Shown in pieces: positions 24,457-37,006 of a DNA stretch of 64,000 bases. Within the stretch, counting starts at the first letter, position 1. The number at the start of each line of letters is the position of its first letter. Made by a program: the position numbers and the translations under genes. Source of the stretch: Antedon bifida (Eukaryota; Echinodermata; Crinoidea; Comatulida; Antedonidae); the NCBI GenBank assembly GCA_963402885.1, contig OY727097.1, positions 22,940,001 to 23,004,000 of the forward strand. Direction: 5' to 3'. Below the pieces are notes generated by a model. That model saw only the letters and a list, made by a program, of their open reading frames with translations, made no database searches and was not told the origin of the DNA.

Positions 24457-25826
24457 CAAATTGTTTTGGTTTGAATTTTTTTTATTTTTTTTAAAATTTT
24501 TATTACGAAGAACTGCAATTACACGTAAGATCCACTCGGAACTTTCCTTCTGTTGGTTCCGGCTCAACATCTTGATTCATGTTTTCAGCTGAAAGACGTC
24601 ATTAACTTCATTATATTAAGGCTATCAATGCCTACGCTACGTGTAATCCTGATTGCTTGGTTTTCATCTTTAGTGTGCTCTGTGCTTTATAGATTACTGC
24701 CTCGGTACGTATAAGAAATGTGTCATAATTTTTTTGAAAAGTCTTGAGAATCTTCTATCAACCACCAAAGCAACAAAATAAACTCTTGATGCGTTGTAAT
24801 ACCCCACGTTCAAATTGTTTTGGTTTTAATTTTTTTTTTAATTTTAATACGAAAAGAAGAACTGCAATTACACGTAAGATCCACTCGGAACTTTCCTTCT
24901 GTTGGTTCCGGCTTAACATCTTGATTCATGTTTTCAGCTGAAAGACGTCATTAACTTCATTATATTAAGGCTATCAATGTCTACGCTACGTGTAATCCTG
25001 ATTGATTGGTTTGATCTTCAGTGTGCTCTGTGCTTTATGGATTACTGCCTCGGTACGTATAAGAAATGTGTCATAATTGTTTTGAAAAAGTTGAGAATCT
25101 TCTAAAAAAATACATGTTTCAACCAACAAAGCAACAAAATAAACTCTTGATGCGTTGTAATATCCCACGTTCAAATTGTTTTGGTTTAAATTTTTTTTTT
25201 TTATCCTTCTGTTGGTTTCGGCTCAACATCTTGATTCATGTTTTCAGCTGAGAGACGTCATTAACTTCATTATATTAAGGCTACCAATGCCTACGCTACG
25301 TGTAATCCTGATTAATTGGTTTGCATCTTCAGTGTGCTCTGTGCTTTATGGATTACTGCCTCGGTACGTATAAGAAATGTGTCATAATTGTTGTGAAAAG
25401 TCTTGAGAATCTTCTAAAAAAATACATGTTTCAACCAACAAAGCAACAAAGTAAACTCTTGATGCATGCGTTGTAATACCCCACGTTCAAATTGTTTTGG
25501 TTTTAATTTTAATTTTTTTTAAATTTTAATACGAGAAGAAGAACTGCAATTACACGTAAGATCCACTCGGAACTTTCCTTCTGTTGGTTCCGGCTTAACA
25601 TCTTGATTCATGTTTTCAGCTGAAAGACGTCATTAACTTCATTATATTAAGGCTATCAATGCCTACGCTACGTGTAATCCTTATTGATTGGTTTGATCTT
25701 CAGTGTCCTCTGTGCTTTAAGAAATGTGTCATAATTGTTTTGAAAAGTCTTGAGAATCTTCTAAAAAAATACATGTTTCAACCACCAAAGCAACAAAATA
25801 AACTCTTGATGCGTTGTAATACCCCG
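24457..25826 (-). repeat. Four tandem gene-tail repeats, one with an internal deletion (unit C)
   Basis: Same organisation as unit A. At about 25201 the third copy has lost roughly 55 bp between the poly-T tract and TCCTTCTGTTGG. Only unit D shares this deletion. Confidence 0.8.
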
Positions 25827-27168
25827 CGTTTTTGTTTAATTTGCGAGCTCTCATCACCATCTTCTATATTAACAGCGTTCACTTCGTTCCTCTTAACCTC
25901 ATTCTCTTTACTAACATTCTTCTTTTTTCTGAATAAGTTGCATCTCCTTTTCTTTTGCTTTTTCTGTGTTTTTGGAAGAACCACTGCAATATTACTTTCG
26001 ATCACTTCTAACTCCTGTGTTTTTGGAAGAACCACTGGAATATTACTTTCGATCACTTCTAACTGTGGTAAGTCTTCAGTTGTGGCGACAGAACCATTTC
26101 GTCTTCGTACTCGGTTAAATTGGTAAATATCTAATTTGAAACCAACAAGGGAAGTCTAAAGTACACATATGTCTATACAGGCCTATATATTAATTTTGAT
26201 ATAAATATTAATTAAAATTTCACATTTTCGAATGTGAGTATTTAGTGGGAAAGAAACATGCCAGTACTTGAGTGATGACCAGGAAAGAGTGACTCTTTCC
26301 TAGTGATAACATTTTATTTGAGACTCAGGAACTTTGACAAAATGTGTTTGTAACCAATATTACAATGTATTTTTCGTATTTTATTAGGCCATATCCCTTT
26401 TTTAAAATGAAGAATTACCTGTGAACGTGAAGTCGTAGCATGATTGATATTCATATTCTGACATTGAGGTATCAACAGAATAAAAACTCGCTGAATCATC
26501 ATCATCTTCTTCTTCTTCTGACTGAATATCTGGAGTTTTCTTAGGAGATGTTTCTCTACTAGAAAAGGATCGCTCGGTGTCATATACAGATTCGTTAGTG
26601 TAATCCTTTTGCATCATCCAGACACACTTGGCGCACATTTCACTGCACGCACGATGTCGGACCACTTTGGTTGATCGACATCGGCCTTCAATCGGGTCAG
26701 TCTTCGGATAGTTTCGGTAGTACCAAAATGGTCTGGGATCACAGTCGAGATAATGAGCTATGGAATCCGTCAGAGGGATTACAATTGCCGGAGCCTCCCA
26801 CCAGTCTGCTTTATGATCTGATAATTCTATAATAACAAATATATACAAACATGCAGTGTAGCAATAATGTGATTTTCTTATAATATTTTGTTTATTAATA
26901 TTTATCTTGTAAGCCTAACCCTCCTTGTATACTAATTAATAATGTCTAAATATAATGACACTTAATTAATGTTATTTTTAAAATTAAAGTACATATCATA
27001 AAATTTATGAATTACATATTCCCATCCCTATCTATAATAGCGGAAGAATAACATTTTTTGTTCAATCAACTCTACCTCAACAGTGATCAAACAGGCGCCG
27101 TAAACTCGCAATGCAATATAGAATATTTAACTAAAAACAATACAATTTTGCATACCTGTTTTCATCAT
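25778..27168 (-). CDS. Three-exon gene of unknown family, long form (257 aa), copy C
   Basis: Coding exons on the - strand are 27168-27156, 26826-26419 and 26130-25778; introns are GT-AG and phase 1, and the joined frame is 774 nt. Relative to copy A it carries residues 34-94. These add cysteines at 54, 65, 69 and 72 to Cys33 (spacing C-x20-C-x10-C-x3-C-x2-C) plus an aromatic PFWYYRNY patch. The ACSEMCAKC cluster could bind a metal, but no known zinc-finger family was recognised. Residues 108-115 are acidic, 164-196 hold the two 17-residue repeats, 197-211 are basic and 253-254 are the terminal cysteines. Confidence 0.75.
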
Positions 27169-29992
27169 TGTGAATTCAATGGAAGTTTTTCAGTTAATAC
27201 AGTATAAATTCGTTAAAAACAACAATTTTGCGAGAGAAATCAGTTAAGTTTGCCTGCTATGCTATTATAATAGACTAAGTTTGTTTGCCAGGGCAACGAA
27301 ACGATGACAACGAGACAGCGCGTGCGTACAAGGCGCATTTCCGATGTGACGTGTGCATATAATCGCATAAGATAACGCGCTTCCGTCTATATCGCATGAT
27401 GATGATAATAATGCACGAACTCGAGGATTTGTATTACCTCACACCAGATCTGTAATAATACAGGGCCGTAGCCACCAGTACGGTTGGTAAGGTTTCAACC
27501 TGACCACTTTCCACAAAGAGGCCTTTGAAAACCCAGTGGCTTGAACAGAGAATAATAGTTCCCTTTCCTTGATAAACCGCACCACTTCGTTTTTTGCTGG
27601 ACATCGCTGTAATACATCATATTTATTAATATATATTTATTTTAAAGTTTACTAGCTAGAGACAATGAAACAATGCAATATAATAATAATAATAATACTC
27701 GGGGTCAACAGTTAATTTTTTATTTTGTTTTATTTACAATGTTATCGTTAATGTTAATGCGATAGGATGGAATGTCAAACTGCCAGCATGCACCATGGCC
27801 CACCGAAATCATAATTTCCATGCATGTATGTGTCGGCGGAATATTTAAAAGTTAACGACAACATGACATCACATGTGCAACTCCTCCAGAACCACCGTTC
27901 AAGAGATTTACCAACATTCTGATTAATATGTCACATCATGAGTATTAACTCAGACACACATCCTTTTGGGAGGTGGAATTGCAGAGCAGAAGCACTGCTG
28001 AATGAGCATGTATTCGTCAGGAAATTACTACCCCCTAAGACCAAATTACACAGACGGTAGCGTAACGGTTAGACTTGCCCCCAAGTCTGTATTTATTGTC
28101 TTTTTTTTATTTATTTGTTTTTATTTCGATCGCGATTTTTGTCTGAAAATACAGACTTGTGAAACACGTATAGAAATCGATTTGCAGACCGCAAACATCC
28201 GATACGAATGACGTAGGTTATCATACCGTATTTGGCTATATGGGGCGGGCGGTATGTAAATATGGATTTCGAATCAACCAATGATCATTTTGTTTCAAAA
28301 TGAAAAAGATCGAATGCGTATAGTGCTGAATGTACGTTCAAGACAACAACTGTTGAAATATAAAATCGTGTTGCCAAGTTGTTTTGTTTATTAATTGTTT
28401 AGTCCTGGCCTGGCCCTCCTTCGTAAGGCTACTCAACTCGTACGTATGACCTGCCAAATAAAACGCCAATAAGGTACATACCACCACCGACCGGCACACA
28501 ACAGGGCTACACCACCACATAGAACAGGACAGGGTCTGGGTGGGAATTAAATCAAATTATCTCCGCATAATAAATGATCCACATTCAATGTTTGATTTGC
28601 GGAGAAGCTAGCCTATCATGTCAAGACGAGTTTTCATGTTCTTGGGAAAAATCCCATCAAATGTTTACCAGACTACTATTATATAGGCATATAAAATAAT
28701 TTCTAGCCTTCAGAAACTTTCATCAATGTACCCAAAAGTATACATTGTCTAAACGTAACATAGCGCATGTCTTAGACGTTGAGGCTTTGACATTCTGAAA
28801 TATGAATATTAAAACTGCGTACGAGTGAGTAGCCAATGGCATGCGGCTGAAACTAGTCAACTGGATAATTTATGCACCAAGAATTCTTGGAGTCAAACCA
28901 CGTGACTTGTGCGTGTTTCCCCAGACCATGGATTAAAGAATTCTTTAATCCATGCCAAAGAATATATATCTCAAGAATGAGTAATCCGCGATTTTCCCTG
29001 TAACAGTAATATTGTCCATGTGGTAGGGCGCCGCCATAAGTGAGGATGTATCTGGGATGTATACAACTTTTTGTGACGGTTTCACTAATCAAAGGCTGGA
29101 CCACCGGTAGTATTTTCATGTTAAAAAATGTTATCAACTACATGCCAACATCATGTTAAATGCTGTTTGGATATTTAATTGTTCGTTTTAGGCAATTTAT
29201 TTAGTAAAAACTTCCGTATAAACAGCTCGCTTTATCAACCGGGCGCTACGATAGCGTGACCGGGCGTGTTGGTGTTAATAAATGTTAATGAAATTTAACA
29301 TTTTATCCTATTAATAACATGTATTTTATACTAATTTATATCATAAAAACAATACTTAATTTACCGGGCGTAGAGTAGTACGCGGCAATGGTAAAGAATA
29401 GGCCGTTGAGTAACGATTCGTTGATTTTTGGTGTTGCTGTGTTAGGCCTTTTTTGTGAACTAATTTAGCATGTTAGTAAATAATTGTCTGTAAAAGTGAA
29501 TGTACACTAGTTTGTTAATAAATATGTATTATAAAATAGTTTACAATTGCAAAATATATTATCATAATTCTATTTAATGTGACATGTATAATATCTATTA
29601 ACTCAAGTCTTATTTAGTATGTATACATCCGCCCTTATGAGGGCGGGCATCACTCTCTGGAGCTCTCTGTTACAAATTTCTCATGCAAAAATCGCGGAAT
29701 ACTCATTCTTGTGATATATATTCTTTGTCCATGCCCAGACAGACGGCGTATCCAAACTCAAGTAATACACGTATGAAACGCCATATGTGCAAAAATATTT
29801 ATATTTTTACTAATATTAAGACAAAGCTCTGTCTGGAGCCCAGACTACGTAACGGTAAGAAAGATATAGAATTTACACACAACGCGGATGGGTTGTTCCC
29901 GTACAGAACAAGCTACGTGGTTTTCCGCTTATACCGTTATCTTTACATTAACAATTTAATCTCGGCTATATTCAATCCAGAAAAAAGCATAT
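27169..29992. other. Gene-upstream region and intergenic block (end of unit C, start of unit D)
   Basis: Same content as 4280-7102, with the X-box-like motif at 27284-27297. The composite insertion is absent: a TAA tract at 27681-27697 marks the empty site. No gene is supported. Confidence 0.6.
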
Positions 29993-32900
29993 AGGTCCAG
30001 AGTAAAAGCACTATCACATCTTAATTTTGGCGTTCTAAATGCACGTTCACTGCGTAATAAGTGTGATTGTGGATCTAGTTGGTAGCTATAATCTAGATGT
30101 AGTGGCGGTGTCTGAAACCTGGTTAAGGCAAGATGATGATCTTGTGATTGGAGATATAACTCCACTTGGATATCGTTTTGTGCATGTCCCTAGGGTAGAA
30201 AAAACAGGGGGTGGTGTTGGAATTCTGTCTAAGTCTAGCTTAGTTGTAAACATGAAAACTGATGTACAGTACATATGCATCATTTGAGGCTATACATGTG
30301 CAGATTACGTCTAACTCGAAATCTCTTCGTTTAGTTAACATATACCGACCACCAATCTTGTCTGTTACAAAATTCCTCAATGATTTTGAAAAAATGTTGT
30401 TTGACTATATTCTCTTTTCGGCTGAAATTGTCTTTTGTGGAGATTTTAATATCCATATGGATAATACTAAAAATGTGGCAGCAAATAGATTTAAAACAAT
30501 GCTTAGATCGTTTGGTCTCCAGCAGCATATAAATGAACCCACACACTGTGGGCACTGCCTTGACCTTATAATCACTAGAGATGATCTACTGCTCCCGGAT
30601 GTTAAGATACATCCTGGCCTGTCAGATCATTTTGCCATATTTTGCAAGTTTGATCTTAAACGGCCCACAACCCGTAAAACTGTAAGGAAAAGTCGCAACC
30701 TAAAACAAATTGATATTGAGAAATTCCAAAATGACATTCAAGCGTGTGTGTCTAATATAACCGATGTAAGTGTGATTCTTGAAGATAGTGTAGAAAACTA
30801 TTCTCATCTCAGAGCTGTACTTGATTTACATGCGCCAGTTCAGAAAAAAACAATTAGGCAAAAGGAAGCTAACCGTGGTATACAGATGAAATTCGATCTG
30901 AAAGGAAATTACGTCGTCAACTTGAACGTAAGTGGATGAAATCAAAGCTTCTTAAGGATAGACAGGAATACTGTGACCAAAGATGTATTGTAAATGGACT
31001 GATTGAAAAGGCCAAGACGCGGTATTACTCTAGTCTGGTTAGTGACTGCACAGGTGATCAAAAGACATTTTTTGATTTAGTAAATAAACTTTTACATCGT
31101 TCCAAGTCATCAGTCCTTCCTTCGTCTGTCTCAGATGAAGCTCTTGCTGAAAGATTTTCTGTTTTTTTTATAAATAAAATTAAATCAATTCGTGATTCAC
31201 TAGAAAATGAAAATACTGCAGAAGTTACAACTGCTTCTGGTAAATGTATAAATATAAATAAATCTTATGATTTAACTAGGTCCATACAGCTTTCTCAGTT
31301 CGAACCTGCAAGTGAGGAGGAAATTCTAAATATTGTCAAAAATTCTCCCTCAAAATCGTGTGCACTTGACCCGGTACCAACTTCACTGATAAAGAAATGT
31401 ACTTCTGCATTTATTCCATTAATCACACATATTGTAAATAAGTCTCTTGAAAGTGGTTCTTTCCCAGAGTCTCTTAAAGTCACTCATGTTCGACCCACAT
31501 TGAAAAAAATAGGTCTAGATCCATGAGATTCTGAAAAACTACAGACCTATCTCGAATCTTAGTTTTTTAGGAAAAATAATTGAGAAGGTTGTTTCTAAAC
31601 GGATATTGTCGCATGTACAAAACCATAGTCTACTTGATCCGTATCAATCTGCCTATAAAGTGCATCATAGTACTGAAACTGCATTACTTCGTGTAAATAA
31701 CGATATCCTACGTGCAATGGATGATGGAAAGCTAACTGCTCTAGTATTATTAGACTTAAGTGCAGCATTTGATACGGTTGACCATTCCGTGTTGTTAAAT
31801 AGACTCAGTACGTATATTGGTATTGAAGGAAAAGCACTTGATTGGTGTCGGTCATATTTGGAAAAAAGGCCTCAACACGTATGTATTGGTGATGATATCT
31901 CAACAGCTTCTTTTTTAAACTTTTCGGTACCACAAGGATCTGTTCTTGGGCCGCAATGGTTCACAATTTATTTACACCCAATACGGGATATCATTAGTAA
32001 ATATGATCTGTACTATCATGTTTACGCTGATGATACTCAGATTTATATTTCTTTTAAACCTACAATGACACACATTGACATTTCTTTGGAACTGCTCCAA
32101 CATTGTATCCATGAATTGCGTGTCTGGATGAAAAACAACTTTCTTAAATTAAATGATGAAAAAACAGAATATATTCTCTTTGGATCAAAGCTGCAGTTGG
32201 AAAAACTGCCACCAAGTTTTATTTACATTGGTGAAACCAAAGAACTTATAACACAAGAATCTCCTGTTCGTCCGAAGCGCGTAACAATTTCGAAAGGCAT
32301 TGTGGGATAGAATAGAGCTATGGGTGGCGCCATTGTGAGCCATGGAGTAGGGCGCCCGCATCAAATTAGAAAGTCAAAATCATAGAGGGGATCTGCTAAT
32401 ACTCTAGGGGGGGTCGAGTAATTGACTGAGGAGTAGGGCGCCCGCATCAAATTAGAAAGTCAAAACCATAGAGGGGATCTGCTAATACTCTATGGGGGTA
32501 GAGTAATTGACTTCCTAGTTTGGAGGGGGCGCTTCTCCATGCTGTGAAATGGCGTCGCCCAGTTTGACCTTTTAACCCTGTACTTCCGATACTGTGTTTT
32601 GAATGCAAATTGATAACAGGAGATTCTTGTGTTATAAGTTCTTTGGTGAAACCCAAATAGACCCGGCTAGGCAGGTTAGAAATCTAGGGGTTGAAATGGA
32701 TGCGGGTATGACTATGATTTCTCATATCTCAAAAACTATTTCTACGTCGTCTTTTCACTTACGAAACATCCGAAGGATTCGAAAGTTTATTAATGAGGCA
32801 GCAGCTAAACAACTTGTTCATGCTTTTGTCACTTCACGACTGGATATGGGAAACTCATTGCTATATGGGCTACCACAAAAACAACTCCACAGGCTTCAGC

Positions 32901-33302
32901 TTATTCAAAATACAGCGGCACGAGTTGTTAAAAAACTACCAAGATATGCACACATATCAAATACCTTGGAAAATTTGCATTGGCTTCTTGTTAGGTACCG
33001 CATTGTTTTTAAAATATTACTCTTTGTTTTTAAGTCTATTAATGGCATGGCTCCAGAATATATTTCTGACATGCTTAGGCTGTATGTTCCCAGACGGAAT
33101 CTGCGTTCTAGTGACACGCTGCTTCTACATCAACCTAAGTCTCACCACTCATGGGGGAGACAGAGCTTTCACCGTTACTGCTCCTCGTCTATGGAATGCT
33201 CTACCGAGCTCTATCAGATTTTGCAAAACTGTTGCTACTTTTAAAAAATTATTAAAAACACATTTATTCATTAAGGCATATGGAAATCATGAGGTTTCTT
33301 AA
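29993..33302 (+). pseudogene. LINE ORF2, broken, unit D
   Basis: It has the same frame breaks as unit C: near 30065-30075, the inserted G at about 30269, 30874, 31524, the MITE at 32239-32644, and 33151-33161. Confidence 0.85.
32239..32644. mobile_element. 406-bp TIR MITE (unit D)
   Basis: Same termini, length and 9-bp flanking GGTGAAACC as in units B and C. Confidence 0.9.
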
Positions 33303-33620
33303 AGTTCTAGAATTGTATAGTATACTTTTTCCTGACCAGCATTATCTTTGGGGTGCCTCTGTCTTGGTTGTTGTCTCTGAGCACCCGGTCGTCTGTGGCA
33401 AGGCAAATGTGTATCCTGTTCCTTTGTTTGGTCACCTAGGTAGGGGTCCGGGACCGCGACAGAACGAGAACGGATGGGGACCCTCCAAAGAAATTGCATT
33501 TTATTTGTCGGGCATTTGTATGATTTGTTTTATCTTTTTTTTTAATGCGCCTTGAGCACTCTTGAGTGGTATGTGCGCTATAAAAATCCTGTTATTATTA
33601 TTATTATTATTATTATTATA

Positions 33621-33696
<76 letters not shown>

Positions 33697-33959
33697 TGAA
33701 AATCTCATCAATTATTTATGATATTATGATAATTATTATTTTTTTATCAACTTGTTTTTTTTTTGCATGTTCTATACGAAATTAAATTAAATTTCTTCTT
33801 TAAATTATTTTCTTCAGACCTACGCAGCTGTTCTGTTTGTCTCGATTCAAACCTTAGTTCATGATTTTATGAGCGAAACGTCTATTATGTAGATCATATA
33901 ATCACACAGCTGGCTTTCAATTCAAAGTATGAATGCTGCCTCCTCAGTACAAGCAATCT

Positions 33960-34114
33960 GTCTTGAGAATCCCCTTCATCCAACACAGCAAAATAAAATC
34001 TCATCATCATTACATTTTTGTTTTCATGAACGTGAAGTCATGACAGGCTTGCTATCCACTCTCTGACAGAAGTCTACAGAATAAAAACTTGCTGAATCCT
34101 AGTCGTCGTCGTAA
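33960..34114 (-). pseudogene. Degenerate fragment of the array gene (unit D)
   Basis: Counterpart of 24122-24276; no differences were noticed by eye. Confidence 0.6.
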
Positions 34115-34294
34115 GTATACTAATAATAATACATGGGATAACAAAAGTTATATTTCATTTCGTTTTATTTACTTTTATTTCAAACTACCAGCATGGCTAT
34201 GCTAATAATCAAAGTCAATATTATCTTTTCCAAGCTCGATGTATCGAAGAGTAGGCCTAATTTAAGGTTAACAGCAAATTAAGTTAAGTCAAGT

Positions 34295-35664
34295 CAAATT
34301 GTTTTGGTTTGAATTTTTTTTATTTTTTTTAAAATTTTTATTACGAAGAACTGCAATTACACGTAAGATCCACTCGGAACTTTCCTTCTGTTGGTTCCGG
34401 CTCAACATCTTGATTCATGTTTTCAGCTGAAAGACGTCATTAACTTCATTATATTAAGGCTATCAATGCCTACGCTACGTGTAATCCTGATTGCTTGGTT
34501 TTCATCTTTAGTGTGCTCTGTGCTTTATAGATTACTGCCTCGGTACGTATAAGAAATGTGTCATAATTTTTTTGAAAAGTCTTGAGAATCTTCTATCAAC
34601 CACCAAAGCAACAAAATAAACTCTTGATGCGTTGTAATACCCCACGTTCAAATTGTTTTGGTTTTAATTTTTTTTTTAATTTTAATACGAAAAGAAGAAC
34701 TGCAATTACACGTAAGATCCACTCGGAACTTTCCTTCTGTTGGTTCCGGCTTAACATCTTGATTCATGTTTTCAGCTGAAAGACGTCATTAACTTCATTA
34801 TATTAAGGCTATCAATGTCTACGCTACGTGTAATCCTGATTGATTGGTTTGATCTTCAGTGTGCTCTGTGCTTTATGGATTACTGCCTCGGTACGTATAA
34901 GAAATGTGTCATAATTGTTTTGAAAAAGTTGAGAATCTTCTAAAAAAATACATGTTTCAACCAACAAAGCAACAAAATAAACTCTTGATGCGTTGTAATA
35001 TCCCACGTTCAAATTGTTTTGGTTTAAATTTTTTTTTTTTATCCTTCTGTTGGTTTCGGCTCAACATCTTGATTCATGTTTTCAGCTGAGAGACGTCATT
35101 AACTTCATTATATTAAGGCTACCAATGCCTACGCTACGTGTAATCCTGATTAATTGGTTTGCATCTTCAGTGTGCTCTGTGCTTTATGGATTACTGCCTC
35201 GGTACGTATAAGAAATGTGTCATAATTGTTGTGAAAAGTCTTGAGAATCTTCTAAAAAAATACATGTTTCAACCAACAAAGCAACAAAGTAAACTCTTGA
35301 TGCATGCGTTGTAATACCCCACGTTCAAATTGTTTTGGTTTTAATTTTAATTTTTTTTAAATTTTAATACGAGAAGAAGAACTGCAATTACACGTAAGAT
35401 CCACTCGGAACTTTCCTTCTGTTGGTTCCGGCTTAACATCTTGATTCATGTTTTCAGCTGAAAGACGTCATTAACTTCATTATATTAAGGCTATCAATGC
35501 CTACGCTACGTGTAATCCTTATTGATTGGTTTGATCTTCAGTGTCCTCTGTGCTTTAAGAAATGTGTCATAATTGTTTTGAAAAGTCTTGAGAATCTTCT
35601 AAAAAAATACATGTTTCAACCACCAAAGCAACAAAATAAACTCTTGATGCGTTGTAATACCCCG
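34295..35664 (-). repeat. Four tandem gene-tail repeats, one with an internal deletion (unit D)
   Basis: It carries the same ~55-bp deletion in the third copy (near 35040) as unit C. Confidence 0.8.
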
Positions 35665-37006
35665 CGTTTTTGTTTAATTTGCGAGCTCTCATCACCATCT
35701 TCTATATTAACAGCGTTCACTTCGTTCCTCTTAACCTCATTCTCTTTACTAACATTCTTCTTTTTTCTGAATAAGTTGCATCTCCTTTTCTTTTGCTTTT
35801 TCTGTGTTTTTGGAAGAACCACTGCAATATTACTTTCGATCACTTCTAACTCCTGTGTTTTTGGAAGAACCACTGGAATATTACTTTCGATCACTTCTAA
35901 CTGTGGTAAGTCTTCAGTTGTGGCGACAGAACCATTTCGTCTTCGTACTCGGTTAAATTGGTAAATATCTAATTTGAAACCAACAAGGGAAGTCTAAAGT
36001 ACACATATGTCTATACAGGCCTATATATTAATTTTGATATAAATATTAATTAAAATTTCACATTTTCGAATGTGAGTATTTAGTGGGAAAGAAACATGCC
36101 AGTACTTGAGTGATGACCAGGAAAGAGTGACTCTTTCCTAGTGATAACATTTTATTTGAGACTCAGGAACTTTGACAAAATGTGTTTGTAACCAATATTA
36201 CAATGTATTTTTCGTATTTTATTAGGCCATATCCCTTTTTTAAAATGAAGAATTACCTGTGAACGTGAAGTCGTAGCATGATTGATATTCATATTCTGAC
36301 ATTGAGGTATCAACAGAATAAAAACTCGCTGAATCATCATCATCTTCTTCTTCTTCTGACTGAATATCTGGAGTTTTCTTAGGAGATGTTTCTCTACTAG
36401 AAAAGGATCGCTCGGTGTCATATACAGATTCGTTAGTGTAATCCTTTTGCATCATCCAGACACACTTGGCGCACATTTCACTGCACGCACGATGTCGGAC
36501 CACTTTGGTTGATCGACATCGGCCTTCAATCGGGTCAGTCTTCGGATAGTTTCGGTAGTACCAAAATGGTCTGGGATCACAGTCGAGATAATGAGCTATG
36601 GAATCCGTCAGAGGGATTACAATTGCCGGAGCCTCCCACCAGTCTGCTTTATGATCTGATAATTCTATAATAACAAATATATACAAACATGCAGTGTAGC
36701 AATAATGTGATTTTCTTATAATATTTTGTTTATTAATATTTATCTTGTAAGCCTAACCCTCCTTGTATACTAATTAATAATGTCTAAATATAATGACACT
36801 TAATTAATGTTATTTTTAAAATTAAAGTACATATCATAAAATTTATGAATTACATATTCCCATCCCTATCTATAATAGCGGAAGAATAACATTTTTTGTT
36901 CAATCAACTCTACCTCAACAGTGATCAAACAGGCGCCGTAAACTCGCAATGCAATATAGAATATTTAACTAAAAACAATACAATTTTGCATACCTGTTTT
37001 CATCAT
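35616..37006 (-). CDS. Three-exon gene of unknown family, long form (257 aa), copy D
   Basis: Coding exons on the - strand are 37006-36994, 36664-36257 and 35968-35616. The protein is identical to copy C as far as I can read, including the cysteine-rich module. Confidence 0.75.

Larger units (their letters stand above)
29993..33694 (+). mobile_element. Non-LTR retrotransposon (CR1/Jockey-group), unit D
   Basis: Nearly identical to the unit C copy. The (TTA)n tail (33592-33694) is two triplets shorter, the main difference found between these copies. Confidence 0.85.

Noticed and set aside
26560-26742. The 183-nt cassette as a retained or lost spliceosomal intron
   Set aside because: The missing segment does not fit GT-AG boundaries: a GT-AG cut would remove 184 nt and break the frame, whereas short copies lack 183.
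26827-26848. Upstream extension of the long exon 2 frame to a Met in MYIFVI
   Set aside because: These codons lie in intron 1, before a good TTATTATAG acceptor; the 13-nt first exon gives an exact phase match and a better start.
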